Notes under the pieces: generated by a model
Database searches by the model: none
What the model saw: only the letters and a program-made list of their open reading frames with translations
What the model was told of the DNA's origin: nothing
Part shown: piece by piece, positions 1 to 12,625 of the stretch
Numbering within the stretch: the stretch's first letter is position 1
Layout: the number at the start of each line of letters is the position of its first letter
Translations under genes and position numbers: made by a program
DNA from: Verrucosispora sp. NA02020
Lineage (GTDB): Bacteria > Actinomycetota > Actinomycetes > Mycobacteriales > Micromonosporaceae
DNA: 64,000 nucleotides
Direction of reading: 5' to 3'
Assembly: GCF_013364215.1 (NCBI RefSeq)
Contig: NZ_CP054923.1
Coordinates: 5,208,001 to 5,272,000, forward strand

Positions 1-924
1 TTCGCGGCCTCGCTGTCGCGCCCACAGGACAACCCCGCCCTGACGCTCGGTGCCGCGCTGGCCGCCGCCGCGACGACGGGGCGGGACACGGTCGCGCTGG
101 TCGCCGACGGCACCGGCGTCGAGGGACTGGGCGACTGGGTGGAGCACCTGCTCGCCGGTGCCACCGGCAAGGACGGCCAGGGCATCCTGCCGGTGGCGGT
201 CGGGTCCCCGGACGAACCCGGCCTGACCGGGCCGGGCGTACTCACCGTCAGCTACGGCGGCGCGCTCGCCGCTCCGGCGGTGCCGACCTCCGACGTGGCG
301 GTCAACGGCCCCCTCGGCGCGCACTTCCTGGCCTGGGAGTACGCCGCTGCCGTCGCCGCCACCGTGCTCGGTGTCGACCCGGCCGACCGGCCCGACGCCG
401 CCGAGTCCGCCCGGCACACCGAGGCGGCCCTGGCCGACCCGACGCCGACGCCGTCGTCCACCACCGACGCGATCCAGGTGTACGCCCCGACCGGCACCCC
501 GGACGACCTGTCCGACGCCCTGCGCCACCTGCTCGCCGGTCTCGGCGACCACGGCTACCTGGCGGTCACCGCCTTCCTCGACCCGCACGCCGAGGCCGCC
601 GCCGCACGGCTGCGCCCGCTGCTGGCCGCACTGACCCGACGACCGGTGACCTTCGGTTGGGGACCCCGTTACCTGCAGTCCACCGGGCAATACCACAAGG
701 GCGGCCCGCAGGCGGGTAGCTTTCTTCAGATAACCGGTACGGTCACAGTTGATCTGCCGGTACCCGGCAAGCCGTACACCTTCGGGGAACGACAGGCGGC
801 GCAGGCCGCCGGCGACCGGCGCGCCCTGGCCGGTCGTGGACGCCCGCTACTGCACCTGCACCTGACCGAGCGGTCGGCGGGCCTGACCCGGTTGATCGAC
901 GCGGTCGGGTCGCTGCGGGCATGA
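1..924 (+). CDS. pgi: glucose-6-phosphate isomerase, 3' part (cut by window start)
   Basis: The frame is open from base 1 and gives the last 307 residues of what is normally a roughly 550-residue enzyme in actinobacteria. It interconverts glucose 6-phosphate and fructose 6-phosphate in the cytoplasm. The C-terminus has the typical phosphoglucose isomerase pattern [19 protein letters not shown]. It lies 37 bases upstream of zwf, so it feeds glucose 6-phosphate into the oxidative pentose phosphate genes that follow and is probably cotranscribed with them. The start lies outside the window. Identification rests on the C-terminal motif and on the conserved actinobacterial gene order. Confidence 0.85.
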   Translation, partial: FAASLSRPQDNPALTLGAALAAAATTGRDTVALVADGTGVEGLGDWVEHLLAGATGKDGQGILPVAVGSPDEPGLTGPGVLTVSYGGALAAPAVPTSDVAVNGPLGAHFLAWEYAAAVAATVLGVDPADRPDAAESARHTEAALADPTPTPSSTTDAIQVYAPTGTPDDLSDALRHLLAGLGDHGYLAVTAFLDPHAEAAAARLRPLLAALTRRPVTFGWGPRYLQSTGQYHKGGPQAGSFLQITGTVTVDLPVPGKPYTFGERQAAQAAGDRRALAGRGRPLLHLHLTERSAGLTRLIDAVGSLRA

Positions 925-961
925 CGATGGACGACGTGGACGAGCGGAGCGAGGAGGCGGC

Positions 962-2476
962 GTGAACCCGCTGCGCGACCCGCAGGACCGGCGGCTGCCG
1001 CGGATCCCGGAGCCCTGCGCTCTGGTGATCTTCGGAGTCACCGGTGACCTGGCCCAGAAGAAGCTGCTGCCCGCGGTCTACGACCTCGCCAACCGGGGGC
1101 TGCTGCCGCCCGGTTTCGTGGTCGTCGGCTTCGCCCGGCGGGACTGGCGCGACGGCGACTTCGCCTCGCTGGCCCGCGAGGCGGCCAAGGCACACTCCCG
1201 CACCCCGTGGCGGGAGGAGGTCTGGTCCCGGCTGGAGCACAACATCAAGTTCGTCGGCGGCTCGTTCGACGACGACACCGCGTTCGACAACCTCGCCTCC
1301 TGCCTGGAGGGGCTGCGCGACAGCCACGGCATCCACGGCAACGCGGCGTTCTACTTCTCCATCCCCCCGGCGGCCTTCCCGGTGGTGCTCAAGCAACTCG
1401 CCCGCACCGGCATGGCCGACAACGAGAAGTGCGGCGGCTGGCGGCGGGTCGTGGTGGAGAAGCCGTTCGGGCACGACCTGCCCTCGGCCAAGGCGCTCAA
1501 CGACCTGGTCGACGACGTGTTCACCCGCAAGGACGTCTTCCGCATCGACCACTACCTGGGCAAGGAGACGGTCCAGAACATCCTCGCGCTGCGGTTCGCG
1601 AACAGCCTCTTCGAGCCACTGTGGAACTCGCAGTACGTCGACTCGGTGCAGATCACCATGGCCGAGGACGTCGGCATCGGCTCCCGGGCCGGCTTCTACG
1701 ACTCCGTCGGCACCGCCCGCGACGTGCTGCAGAACCACCTGCTGCAACTGCTCGCCCTGGTCGCGATGGAGGAGCCGACCAGCTTCGACGCCGACGAGAT
1801 CCGGGCCGAGAAGCTCAAGGTGCTCAAGGCGATCACCCTGCCGCACGACGTCGCCGACGGCACCGTACGCGGGCAGTACCTGCCCGGCTGGGTCGGCGGC
1901 CAGCGGGCCAAGGGATACCTGGAGGAGGACGGCGTCCCGCAGACGTCGACCACCGAGACGTACGTCGCGGTGCGGCTGGGCATCCAGAACCGCCGCTGGG
2001 CCGAGGTGCCGTTCTACATCCGGGCCGGCAAGCGGCTGCCCCGACGGGTCACCGAGGTCGCGGTGATGTTCAAGCGGGCCCCGCACCTGCCGTTCACCGC
2101 GGCCGACATGGAGATGCTCGGCAACAACCAGCTCGTCATCCGGGTCCAACCGGACGAGGGCGTGGTGCTCAAGTTCGGCTCCAAGGTGCCGGGGACCACC
2201 ATGGAGGTCCGCGACATCGCGATGGACTTCCAGTACGGCGAGGCGTTCACCGAGTCCAGCCCGGAGGCGTACGAGCGTCTGGTCCTGGACGTGCTGATCG
2301 GCGACCGCACGCTCTTCCCGGACGCCGCCGAGGTGGAACAGAGCTGGGCCGTGGTGGACCCGCTGGTGGCCGCCTGGGAGGGCAGCAAGCCCGAGCCGTA
2401 CCGGTCCGGTGAGTGGGGTCCCCGGGCCTCCGACGAGATGCTGGCCCGCGAAGGCCGCGCCTGGCGGCGGGCGTGA
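962..2476 (+). CDS. zwf: glucose-6-phosphate 1-dehydrogenase
   Basis: Oxidises glucose 6-phosphate to 6-phosphogluconolactone, the first NADPH-producing step of the pentose phosphate pathway. The 504-residue length is typical. The nucleotide-binding motif GVTGDLA is at residues 25-31, EKPFG at 166-170, and the active-site signature RIDHYLGKE at 194-202. GTG start, with GAGGAGG just upstream. The next two genes, opcA and pgl, encode its assembly factor and the lactonase for its product, so this is a functional operon. Confidence 0.97.
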   Translation: MNPLRDPQDRRLPRIPEPCALVIFGVTGDLAQKKLLPAVYDLANRGLLPPGFVVVGFARRDWRDGDFASLAREAAKAHSRTPWREEVWSRLEHNIKFVGGSFDDDTAFDNLASCLEGLRDSHGIHGNAAFYFSIPPAAFPVVLKQLARTGMADNEKCGGWRRVVVEKPFGHDLPSAKALNDLVDDVFTRKDVFRIDHYLGKETVQNILALRFANSLFEPLWNSQYVDSVQITMAEDVGIGSRAGFYDSVGTARDVLQNHLLQLLALVAMEEPTSFDADEIRAEKLKVLKAITLPHDVADGTVRGQYLPGWVGGQRAKGYLEEDGVPQTSTTETYVAVRLGIQNRRWAEVPFYIRAGKRLPRRVTEVAVMFKRAPHLPFTAADMEMLGNNQLVIRVQPDEGVVLKFGSKVPGTTMEVRDIAMDFQYGEAFTESSPEAYERLVLDVLIGDRTLFPDAAEVEQSWAVVDPLVAAWEGSKPEPYRSGEWGPRASDEMLAREGRAWRRA

Positions 2477-2507
2477 CCGGGCACCGCGAGCGAACCTGGA
2501 GGCTCCG

Positions 2508-3524
2508 TTGATCGGATTGTGGGACACCACCGGCAACGAGGTGGTGAAGGCGCTCGCCGCCGAACGACGCAGTGCCGGTGGCGTGGCCAGCGGCATGGCC
2601 CTGACCCTGATCGTGGTGGTGGACGAGAAGCGGGTCCGCGAGGCCGAGGCGGCGGCCACCATCGCCGCCGCCGCGCACCCGTGCCGGCTGCTCGTGGTGG
2701 TCCGCTCCGACGTCGACCGGGACCGCAACCGCCTCGACGCGGAGATCGTCGTCGGTGGCCGGTTGGGCCCGTGCGAGGCCGTGGTGATGCGGATGTACGG
2801 CCGCCTCGCGCTGCACGCCGAGTCCGTCGTGATGCCGCTGCTGGTGCCGGACGTACCGGTGGTCACCTGGTGGCACGGCGAGCCGCCGGACGAGATCGCC
2901 ACCGACTTCCTCGGTGTGGTCGCCGACCGGCGGATCACCGACTCCGCCCAGGCCGCCGACCCGATCGAGGCGCTGCGGCTGCGGGCGCGCGACTACGCCC
3001 CCGGCGACACCGACCTCGCCTGGACCCGGATCACCCCGTGGCGCACCCTGGTCGCCGGTGCCTTCGACACCACCGAGGCGCAGCTCACCGAGGCGGCGGT
3101 GGTCGCACCGCCGACCGACCCGACGGCCGCGCTGATGCGGGGCTGGCTCCGCAGCCGACTCGGCATCAAGCCGCGCTGGGAGCGGACCAAGGAGTTCCCC
3201 CGAATGCGCGAGGTGCAGCTGCGCTGCGCCAACGGCGACGAGCTGACGCTGACCCGGGACGACAGCATGGCCGTCTTCCGGCGGACCGGCCAGGAGGACC
3301 GGGTGCTGCCGCTGGTGCGTCGGCCGCTCGGCGACGAACTGGCCGAGGAGTTGCGCCGGCTCGGCTCCGACCAGGTGTACGCCGAGGCGCTCGGCGCCTT
3401 CGCCGGGCTGACCAACCTGGACCGGCGCTCCGGTCAACGCGTGCACGTCTGGAAGGACCCGAGCACCGCACGGCGGGCCGAGGCGGGCGTCACCGCGCAC
3501 AGCTCCACCAGCACCGATTCCTGA
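2508..3524 (+). CDS. opcA: glucose-6-phosphate dehydrogenase assembly protein OpcA
   Basis: OpcA is an allosteric and assembly partner of Zwf in cyanobacteria and actinobacteria. I chose the TTG at 2508 because CTGGAGG precedes it and the protein then begins MIGLWDTTGNEV, the usual OpcA N-terminus; the frame stays open further upstream only by overlapping zwf. The 338-residue protein has the family features VVTWWHGEPP and a C-terminal DEL(T/A)LTRDD-type segment. It sits between zwf and pgl, its standard context. Confidence 0.93.
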   Translation: MIGLWDTTGNEVVKALAAERRSAGGVASGMALTLIVVVDEKRVREAEAAATIAAAAHPCRLLVVVRSDVDRDRNRLDAEIVVGGRLGPCEAVVMRMYGRLALHAESVVMPLLVPDVPVVTWWHGEPPDEIATDFLGVVADRRITDSAQAADPIEALRLRARDYAPGDTDLAWTRITPWRTLVAGAFDTTEAQLTEAAVVAPPTDPTAALMRGWLRSRLGIKPRWERTKEFPRMREVQLRCANGDELTLTRDDSMAVFRRTGQEDRVLPLVRRPLGDELAEELRRLGSDQVYAEALGAFAGLTNLDRRSGQRVHVWKDPSTARRAEAGVTAHSSTSTDS

Positions 3525-3584
3525 CCGTCCGGCCCGGATACCCCACCACGACACCGACCGCCGGTGCGGTCGCGGAAGGACAGC

Positions 3585-4349
3585 ATGACTGAGGCGAGTG
3601 TCGCCGTACACGCCGACGCGGATCTGCTGGCGCAGGCCGTCGCGGCACGGTTGGTGGTGAAGCTGCTCGACGCGCAGGCCGAACGGGGCCAGGCGGCGGT
3701 GGTGCTCACCGGCGGGCGGATCGCGGCGGCGGTCTACCGGGCGGTCGGCGCCCTGCCGGCCAAGGACGCGGTGGACTGGTCCCGGGTGGACTTCTGGTGG
3801 GGCGACGAACGGTTCCTGCCGGCCGGCGACCCGGACCGCAACGAGACGCAGGCCCGCGCGGCCCTCCTCGACGCGCTGCCTCTCGACCCGGACCGGATCC
3901 ACCCGATGCCGTCGTCGGACGCGGGCGCCGACCCGGAGGAGGCCGCCGCCCGCTACGCGGCCGAGCTGGCCCGGGCTGCCCGGCCCGGCACCGCCGCCCT
4001 GCCCCACTTCGACGTGCTGATGCTCGGCGTGGGCGAGGACGGGCACGTCGCCTCGGTCTTCCCCGAGCACCCGGTGCACTACGAGAGCCGTCCGGTCAGC
4101 GCGGTGCGGGGCAGCCCCAAGCCGCCGCCGGTGCGGACCACCCTGACCCTGCCGACCATCAACACCGCCGAAGAGGTGTGGCTGGTGGCCGGTGGCTCCG
4201 ACAAGGCCCAGGCGGTCGGCATGGCGCTGGCCGGTGCCGGGCCGGTGCAGGTGCCGGCGGCCGGTGTCCAGGGCACCAGCCGCACCCTCTGGCTGCTGGA
4301 CCGCGCCGCCGCCGCCGATCTCCCCGCGCGCTTCCGCAGCCTGCGCTGA
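3585..4349 (+). CDS. pgl: 6-phosphogluconolactonase
   Basis: Hydrolyses 6-phosphogluconolactone to 6-phosphogluconate, completing the zwf/opcA step. The protein is 254 residues. Family motifs are FWWGDERFLPAGD...NE and GVGEDGHVASVFP. I prefer the ATG at 3585, preceded by GGAAGGA, over an in-frame upstream start at 3564. It is last in the pgi-zwf-opcA-pgl set and converges on the rbpA-like gene, with a strong hairpin between the two. Confidence 0.95.
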   Translation: MTEASVAVHADADLLAQAVAARLVVKLLDAQAERGQAAVVLTGGRIAAAVYRAVGALPAKDAVDWSRVDFWWGDERFLPAGDPDRNETQARAALLDALPLDPDRIHPMPSSDAGADPEEAAARYAAELARAARPGTAALPHFDVLMLGVGEDGHVASVFPEHPVHYESRPVSAVRGSPKPPPVRTTLTLPTINTAEEVWLVAGGSDKAQAVGMALAGAGPVQVPAAGVQGTSRTLWLLDRAAAADLPARFRSLR

Positions 4350-4357
4350 CGCGTGCA

Positions 4358-4405
4358 AGGAAGGGTCCCCTGCTAACGCCTCGTGCATAGCAGGGGACCC
4401 TTCCT
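4358..4405. terminator. perfect 18-bp-arm hairpin between convergent genes; dispersed repeat copy 1
   Basis: Arms AGGAAGGGTCCCCTGCTA (4358-4375) and TAGCAGGGGACCCTTCCT (4388-4405) are perfectly complementary around a 12-base loop. The hairpin lies between the convergent pgl and rbpA-like genes, so it can serve as a bidirectional terminator. A diverged copy in the opposite orientation lies at 11708-11757, which shows it is a repeated element and not a unique terminator. Confidence 0.85.
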
Positions 4406-4449
4406 CACACTTTCAGCGCGAGCCCCATGCCTGCGGCAGGCAGCGGGAT

Positions 4450-4794
4450 TCAGCGGGCGCCGCGTCGGCGACGCAGCGCCGCGAGGGCCTCGGCGAGGAT
4501 CGCCTCCCCCTCCGCCTCGGTACGCCGCTCCTTCACGTACGCCAGGTGGCTCTTGTAGGGCTCGGCGCGTACCCGGCCGGGCGGGTCGTGGGCGTCCGTC
4601 CCCGCCGGCAACCCGCAGCGCGGGCAGTCCCAGGTCGGCGGCGCCTGCACCTCGGCCACGAGACGGATGTCGGTGCGGTGCCCGTTACGGCACCAGTAGC
4701 TCACCGACCGGCACGGGACCGGCTGATGGCGTTCGGAATGGCGTGGGGGCGCGGACCCGACCCGGGCGCCCCGGATGACATGGCCGTTCGACAC
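4450..4794 (-). CDS. rbpA: RNA polymerase-binding protein, RbpA family
   Basis: RbpA binds RNA polymerase and the principal sigma factor in actinobacteria and stabilises promoter complexes. The 114-residue protein has the family N-terminus (SNGHVIRGARVG), a zinc-binding core with C35, H39, C57 and C60, and the C-terminal sigma-interaction stretch EPYKSHLAYVKERR...EAILAEAL. GTG start at 4794, preceded by CAGGAGCGA. Convergent with pgl and downstream of secG on the same strand. A paralogue elsewhere in the genome cannot be excluded. Confidence 0.9.
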   Translation of the reverse strand: MSNGHVIRGARVGSAPPRHSERHQPVPCRSVSYWCRNGHRTDIRLVAEVQAPPTWDCPRCGLPAGTDAHDPPGRVRAEPYKSHLAYVKERRTEAEGEAILAEALAALRRRRGAR

Positions 4795-4930
4795 GGCGCT
4801 CGCTCCTGTCGTCGGAGGGGACCGCCGTCGAGGGGTGGACGGCGGGCGACGCGGTGCAGCGGGTGTAACGGACTGCGCGCGGCCCGTCGAGTGACGGACC
4901 GCGCGCAGATTGTACGACTGGAGAGGCGGC

Positions 4931-5191
4931 TCAGACCCCCGTGCCGACTTCGAGCCGGAGCCAGAGCCCGAGCCCGACGATGCAGGCGAACCAGACGATG
5001 CCCACCAGGACGGTGTAGCGATCGAGGTTCTTCTCCGCCACCGACGACCCGGCCAGGCTGGAACTGACCCCACCGCCGAACATGCTGGACATCCCACCGC
5101 CCTTGCCCCGGTGCAGCAGAATCAGCAGGACGAGCAGAACGCTCGTGATGACCAGCAACACGATCAACGTGTAGGCGAACCAGATCGGCAT
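4931..5191 (-). CDS. secG: preprotein translocase subunit SecG
   Basis: Small 86-residue membrane subunit of the SecYEG channel. It has two hydrophobic segments (about residues 5-26 and 60-78) separated by a glycine/serine-rich loop, with the family HRGKGGGMSSMFGGG region after the first segment. It lies 95 bases downstream of tpiA on the same strand, the usual actinobacterial arrangement. Confidence 0.93.
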   Translation of the reverse strand: MPIWFAYTLIVLLVITSVLLVLLILLHRGKGGGMSSMFGGGVSSSLAGSSVAEKNLDRYTVLVGIVWFACIVGLGLWLRLEVGTGV

Positions 5192-5286
5192 GGCGGGGGT
5201 CAGTCCTCTCGTTACGATCCTCGCCCGGACAGGTCGGGCACGGCGGCACCGACCGGCGGACGGGCGGAGTCAAGGATAGCGAGCGA

Positions 5287-6078
5287 TCAGCCGGTGATGT
5301 GCTCCGGGAACCGGCAGATCTTCGCGAACTCCTCGGCGTCCAGGCTGGCGCCACCCACCAGGGCACCGTCCACGTCCGGCTGCGCCATGATCGCGGCCAC
5401 GTTCGACGACTTCACCGAGCCGCCGTAGAGGACCCTGACCTGGTCCGCGGTGGCCTGGTCGAAGGTCTCGGCGAGCCGGGACCGCACCGCGCCGCACACC
5501 TCCTGGGCATCCTCGGGGGTCGCCGTCTTGCCGGTGCCGATCGCCCAGACCGGCTCGTACGCGACGACGACCTTGGTGACCTGCTCGGCGGTGAGCCCCT
5601 TCAGGGCCGCGTCGAGCTGGTCGGCGCAGTGCGCCACGTGCCCGCCCTGCTCGCGGACGTCCAATCCCTCCCCCACGCAGAGGATCGGGGTGAGCCCGTT
5701 GGCCAGCGCGGCCTGCACCTTGGCGTTGACCAGCGCGTCGTCCTCGTCGTGGTAGGCACGCCGCTCGGAGTGCCCGATCGCCACGTAGGTGCAGCCCAGC
5801 TTCGCCAGCATCGACCCGGCGATCTCACCGGTGTACGCGCCGGAGGCGTGCGCCGAGAGATCCTGCGCGCCGTAGCCGATGAGCAGCTTGTCGCCCTCCA
5901 CCACGGTCTGCACCGTGCGCAGGTCGGTGAAGGGCGGCAGGACCACCGTCTCCACGTCGGTCAGCTGCTTCTCATTGAGGCTGGCCGCCAGCTTCTGCAC
6001 CAGCAGGTTCGCCTCAAGGTGGTTGAGGTTCATCTTCCAGTTGCCGGCCATCAGCGGCCGGCGGGGAGCACTTGCCAT
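5287..6078 (-). CDS. tpiA: triosephosphate isomerase
   Basis: Interconverts dihydroxyacetone phosphate and glyceraldehyde 3-phosphate. The protein is 263 residues. Catalytic residues are visible: N13/K15 in GNWKMN, H103 in AIGHSERR and E175 in the signature [11 protein letters not shown]. The start follows the pgk stop by 3 bases, so the two are translationally close within a gap-pgk-tpiA glycolytic operon. Confidence 0.97.
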   Translation of the reverse strand: MASAPRRPLMAGNWKMNLNHLEANLLVQKLAASLNEKQLTDVETVVLPPFTDLRTVQTVVEGDKLLIGYGAQDLSAHASGAYTGEIAGSMLAKLGCTYVAIGHSERRAYHDEDDALVNAKVQAALANGLTPILCVGEGLDVREQGGHVAHCADQLDAALKGLTAEQVTKVVVAYEPVWAIGTGKTATPEDAQEVCGAVRSRLAETFDQATADQVRVLYGGSVKSSNVAAIMAQPDVDGALVGGASLDAEEFAKICRFPEHITG

Positions 6079-6081
6079 CAG

Positions 6082-8624
<2,543 letters not shown>

Positions 8625-9605
8625 TCAGACCACGAGCATGTCGGGCGTGACGGCCGCTTCGGTATCCGGGATGCCCAGGTCACGGGCCCGCTTGTCGGCC
8701 AGCGCCAGCAGCCGGCGGATCCGCCCGGCGATGGCGTCCTTGGTCAACGGCGGGTCGGCCAACGCGCCCAACTCCTCCAGCGACGCCTGCCGGTGCTCCA
8801 ACCGCAGCCGACCGGCCGACGTCAGGTGCTCGGGCGCATCCTCGGCGAGGATCTCCAGGGCCCGGGTCACCCGGGCCGCCGCCGCCACCGCAGCCCGCGC
8901 CGAGCGCCGCAGGTTGGCGTCGTCGAAGTTGGCCAGCCGGTTGGCGGTGGCCCGCACCTCGCGGCGGACCCGACGCTCCTCCCAGGCCAGCACACTGGAG
9001 TGGGCACCGACCCGGGTCAGCAGCGCGGCGATCGCGTCACCGTCCTTGACCACCACCCGGTCGACGCCGCGTACCTCCCGCTGTTTGGCGGTGATGCCGA
9101 TCCGGCGGGCGGCGCCGACCAGCGCCAACGCCGACTCCGGCCCCGGACAGGTGATCTCCAGGGCGCTGGAGCGGCCCGGCTCGGTCAGCGAGCCGTGCGC
9201 CATGAAGGCACCCCGCCACGCGGACACCGCGCAGCAGACGTTGGCGGCGACCACGTGCGGCGGCAACCCGCGCACCGGCCGACCCCGCACGTCCAGCAGG
9301 CCGGTCTGCCGGGCCAGGGCCTCGCCGTCCTTGACCACCCGGACGATGAAGTGGCTGCCCTTGCGCAGCCCGCCGGAGGCCAGTACGTGGATCTCGCTCG
9401 AATAGCCGTAGACCTCGGCGATCTCCCGCCGCAACCGACGGGCCACCGCGCCGGTGTCGAGTTCCGCCTCCACCACCACCCGCCCGGAGACGATGTGCAG
9501 CCCACCGGCGAACCGCAACAGCGCGGCCATCTCCGCCCGCCGGCAGCAGGGCTTGGGCACGTCGACCCGACTCAGCTCGTCCTTGACCGCAGCCGTCATC
9601 GCCAT
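8625..9605 (-). CDS. whiA: sporulation transcription regulator WhiA
   Basis: WhiA is a DNA-binding regulator with a LAGLIDADG-like N-terminal fold and a C-terminal helix-turn-helix; in Streptomyces it works with WhiB to start sporulation septation. The 326-residue protein starts [14 protein letters not shown] at 9605, preceded by GAGGGG; an in-frame ATG five codons upstream is less well placed. The C-terminal HTH region includes [26 protein letters not shown] as consecutive pieces. It follows yvcK in the conserved rapZ-yvcK-whiA order. Confidence 0.95.
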   Translation of the reverse strand: MAMTAAVKDELSRVDVPKPCCRRAEMAALLRFAGGLHIVSGRVVVEAELDTGAVARRLRREIAEVYGYSSEIHVLASGGLRKGSHFIVRVVKDGEALARQTGLLDVRGRPVRGLPPHVVAANVCCAVSAWRGAFMAHGSLTEPGRSSALEITCPGPESALALVGAARRIGITAKQREVRGVDRVVVKDGDAIAALLTRVGAHSSVLAWEERRVRREVRATANRLANFDDANLRRSARAAVAAAARVTRALEILAEDAPEHLTSAGRLRLEHRQASLEELGALADPPLTKDAIAGRIRRLLALADKRARDLGIPDTEAAVTPDMLVV

Positions 9606-9659
9606 TGTGCGTCCCCTCACGGACCCGTTCCGGCGTGTCGCCGGAGATTACGTACGTGT

Positions 9660-10637
9660 CTAACGATCGGCGCCCAGTACGGGCACCAGGGCGGCGCCCA
9701 GGGCGGCCGGATCATGCCGGGGAGTGCCGTCATCGACCGCGACGGGAGCGAGGACCAATCGGGCTCCCAGGGATTCTGCCGCACGGTCGACCGGCTCGGG
9801 GGCACCGACCGCCTTGGCGTCGGCGAGCACCACGTCGACCGTCAACTCCGGCAGATACCAGCGCAGCGCCGCCAGGTGATCGGCGACGGAGAGACCGAGC
9901 GTCTCCTTCTCGGCGGCCAGGTTGAGCGTGACCAGGCGTCGGGCCGGGCTGGCCAGGATCGCCGCGGCCAACTGCGGCACCAGCAGGTGCGGCAGGACGC
10001 TGGTGTACCAGCTGCCCGGCCCGAAGATCAACCAGTCGGCGGCACCGATCGCGGCGACCGCCTGCGGGCACGCCGCCGGCGCCTGCGGGGTCAGTCGCAC
10101 CGACTCGACCCGGCCCGTGGTGATCGCCACCTGGTGCTGGCCGCGTACCGTGCACACCTCGTCCGGGCGGCCGGGGTCCGCGGCGCGTACCCGGGCCTCG
10201 ATGTCGACCGGCTGGCAGGACATCGGCAGCACCCGCCCGACCGCGCCGAGCATCGCCCCGGCGTGCTCCAGCGCCGCCACCGGGTCGCCGAGCTGCTCCA
10301 TCAACCCGGCGATCACCAGGTTGCCGACCGCGTGTCCACCCAACCCGTCGCCCTTACCGGGCAGGCCGCGCGTCGCCGGGCCGAACCGGTGCTGGAAGAG
10401 CCCGGCGCTGCGTCGGGTGGCCGGATGGTCGCCGGCCAGCGCGACCAGCGCCTGCCGCAGGTCACCGGGGGGCAACCCGCCCCGCTCGGCACGCAGCCGT
10501 CCGCTGGAGCCGCCGTCGTCGCCGACGGTCACCACCGCCGTGATGTCGAGGTCGAGCCCGGGGGCGCAGCGACGTAACGCCCGTAACGACACGGACAGGC
10601 CGTGCCCGCCCCCGAAGGCCACCACCCGGACCGTCAT
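9660..10637 (-). CDS. yvcK: gluconeogenesis factor YvcK (CofD-like family)
   Basis: A 325-residue Rossmann-like protein of the YvcK/CofD family, tied to carbon metabolism and cell-shape control in Gram-positive bacteria and binding UDP-sugars in characterised members. Visible motifs: VVAFGGGHGLSVSLRALR at the N-terminus, TVGDDGGSSGRLR and GNLVIAGL. Its ATG overlaps the rapZ stop by four bases, so the pair is coupled. Confidence 0.93.
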   Translation of the reverse strand: MTVRVVAFGGGHGLSVSLRALRRCAPGLDLDITAVVTVGDDGGSSGRLRAERGGLPPGDLRQALVALAGDHPATRRSAGLFQHRFGPATRGLPGKGDGLGGHAVGNLVIAGLMEQLGDPVAALEHAGAMLGAVGRVLPMSCQPVDIEARVRAADPGRPDEVCTVRGQHQVAITTGRVESVRLTPQAPAACPQAVAAIGAADWLIFGPGSWYTSVLPHLLVPQLAAAILASPARRLVTLNLAAEKETLGLSVADHLAALRWYLPELTVDVVLADAKAVGAPEPVDRAAESLGARLVLAPVAVDDGTPRHDPAALGAALVPVLGADR

Positions 10638-11566
10638 TCGCGCCCCAGATCCCGATGCTGTGCGTTGGCGGCCAGCCCGGCACGACGCAGCCGGGCCGCC
10701 AGTTCCTCGGCGATCGCCACACTCCGGTGCTTGCCGCCGGTGCAGCCGACCGCCACGGTCAGGTACCGCTTGCCCTCCCGCTCGAAACCGGCGGTGGTGG
10801 CGCCGACCAGGTCCGCGTACCCGTCGACGAACGCGTCGGCGCCCACCTGGCTCAGCACGTACGCGCTGACCGCCTCCTCCCGCCCGGTGTGCTCACGCAG
10901 CTCCGGCACCCAGTACGGGTTGGGCAGGAACCGGGCGTCCATCACGAAGTCGGCGTCCGGCGGCAGGCCGTACTTGAAGCCGAACGAGATCACGGTCAGC
11001 CGCAGTCGCCGCGCGTCCTCCCCGCCGAACAGCTCCTCGATGCGGCGGCGGAGCTGGTTGACGTTGAGGTGGCTGGTGTCGATGATCACGTCGGCCTGGT
11101 CGCGGGCCTCCTCCAGCAGGCCCCGCTCGACGGCGATGCCGTCGGCGAGCCGCCCGTCACCCTGCAACGGGTGTGAGCGCCGCACGCTCTCGAAGCGCCG
11201 GATCAGCACCTCGTCGTCGGCGTCGACGAAGACCACCCGGGGGGCGTAGCCACGCTCCTTCAACTCCCGGATCGCCTCGGCCAGATCGGTGGAGAAGGCA
11301 CGCGAGCGGACGTCCAGCACCATCGCCGTACGCCGGGCCGCGCCACCGGCCTTCACCGCCAGCTCGGCCATGTCCAGCAGCAGTGCCTGCGGCAGGTTGT
11401 CCACCACGTAGAAGCCGACGTTCTCCAGGGCCCGGGCCACGGTGCTGCGCCCACCACCGGAGAGGCCGGTGACCACGACCAGGGTGGTGTCCGTCTCGCC
11501 GGCCACCCTCCCGGACTGCTCACCGGGTACGCCGCCGTGGTGACCGGTCGTGTGCGCCTCGCCCAC
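10634..11566 (-). CDS. rapZ: RNase adapter / nucleotide-binding protein RapZ (YvcJ)
   Basis: P-loop protein of the RapZ/YvcJ family. Walker A is GLSGGGRST at residues 34-42. The conserved GFYVVDNLP and C-terminal GCTGGKHRSVAIAEELA segments are present. E. coli RapZ steers RNase E decay of small RNAs; the actinobacterial role is less clear. The 310-residue protein carries about 25 extra N-terminal residues before the P-loop core. Coupled to yvcK by an ATGA overlap. Confidence 0.94.
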   Translation of the reverse strand: MGEAHTTGHHGGVPGEQSGRVAGETDTTLVVVTGLSGGGRSTVARALENVGFYVVDNLPQALLLDMAELAVKAGGAARRTAMVLDVRSRAFSTDLAEAIRELKERGYAPRVVFVDADDEVLIRRFESVRRSHPLQGDGRLADGIAVERGLLEEARDQADVIIDTSHLNVNQLRRRIEELFGGEDARRLRLTVISFGFKYGLPPDADFVMDARFLPNPYWVPELREHTGREEAVSAYVLSQVGADAFVDGYADLVGATTAGFEREGKRYLTVAVGCTGGKHRSVAIAEELAARLRRAGLAANAQHRDLGRE

Positions 11567-11707
11567 CCATCAACCCCCAAGCCGTGGCGCCGCGGTCGGA
11601 GCCGACCGGGCATGGTCAAGCGCCGACTCTAGCTCGCCGGTCCCGACCCGACGGAGCGCACCGCCGCACCCGTCCCACCAGCACCGCCGCCGCCGGCCCG
11701 GGAGTGT

Positions 11708-11757
11708 AAGGAGGGGTCCCCTGCTATACACGAGGCGTTAGAAAGGGTCCCTTCCTT
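11708..11757. repeat. imperfect hairpin, dispersed repeat copy 2
   Basis: Arms AAGGAGGGGTCCCCTGCTA (11708-11726) and TAGAAAGGGTCCCTTCCTT (11739-11757) flank a 12-base loop TACACGAGGCGT. This is the reverse-oriented relative of the hairpin at 4358-4405, including its loop, with several arm mismatches. It lies between the divergent rapZ and the plus-strand gene at 11817, so here it is not an intergenic terminator between convergent genes. Confidence 0.8.
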
Positions 11758-11816
11758 TCACGGCTCGTGTCGGCTGACTGACGGCACGTGACGTCCGGGA
11801 CCGTTATCCTCCGGAA

Positions 11817-12470
11817 ATGGGGAGGCACGGGGCGCGGCTGCGCTGGGTGGTGGCCCTTGTCTCGGTCACGATCGCGGTGCTGGCCACGGTGGATCGTTTC
11901 GTCGAACGGGAACGTGAGTGGGCACACGGCGGTGACCAGGTCGCGGTGACCGTCGAGGCCCGCCTGCCGGAACCGGACCGGGTGGCACGCGCCGCCGCCG
12001 CGCTCGGCTGGCCGCATGCGACCGACCGCGTCCACGGCGATCCCGACCGGCAGTCGGTGGTGCTGCGGCTGCGCTGGTCCGGGCCGCCCCGCAAGGGCTC
12101 CTACCAGGTCTTGCTGCTGGACGACCGACAGTCACCGCCCCGGGTGCTGCGCCCCGAGGGCGGCTACGACGCCGCCGGCGACGCCGGATTCGGCTGGTCC
12201 ACCGAGTACGAGGTGCTGGCCGCCCGGTACGACTGGCTGGCCGACACCGCCGCCCGCGAGGAGCCGGACGGTACGCAGGGAAGCGCACCGCACGTCGGCG
12301 CCATCGGCACCCGCGCGACCGGCGACGGCAGCCTGATCGGGGTGTTCCGCCTCGCTCCCGACGCGCTGCCGCTGGAGGACCCGACCCGCCTGGTGGTGGC
12401 CTTCTGCCACGTCGACGACGACGGCGAGGTCCGCTGGGCCAAACGCGTCCCCGTCCCCCCGAGCTACTGA
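11817..12470 (+). CDS. membrane-anchored hypothetical protein
   Basis: A 217-residue protein with one N-terminal hydrophobic stretch (about residues 9-25) after basic residues, suggesting a signal anchor with the rest outside the membrane. I recognise no catalytic motif or family. It stands alone between rapZ and recQ. The ATG follows TATCCTCCGGAA; the Shine-Dalgarno is weak. Function unknown. Confidence 0.7.
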   Translation: MGRHGARLRWVVALVSVTIAVLATVDRFVEREREWAHGGDQVAVTVEARLPEPDRVARAAAALGWPHATDRVHGDPDRQSVVLRLRWSGPPRKGSYQVLLLDDRQSPPRVLRPEGGYDAAGDAGFGWSTEYEVLAARYDWLADTAAREEPDGTQGSAPHVGAIGTRATGDGSLIGVFRLAPDALPLEDPTRLVVAFCHVDDDGEVRWAKRVPVPPSY

Positions 12471-12625
12471 GCCCATCAGCCGTCAACGTGGCACCGCAGC
12501 TAGCCGACACGCCGGGGCGAGACCAGCTGCACTGCCACGATCCGGGTGCTGCCCGGCCAGTCGCGCCACGTCGGCGGGGGAACGGCGGTCCGTACCGCAG
12601 GCGGTGTGGCTCGTAGAATCCTCGG

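Noticed and set aside
743..4388. Long minus-strand frames opposite zwf, opcA and pgl
   Set aside because: They mirror high third-position GC of the real genes and show no family motifs.
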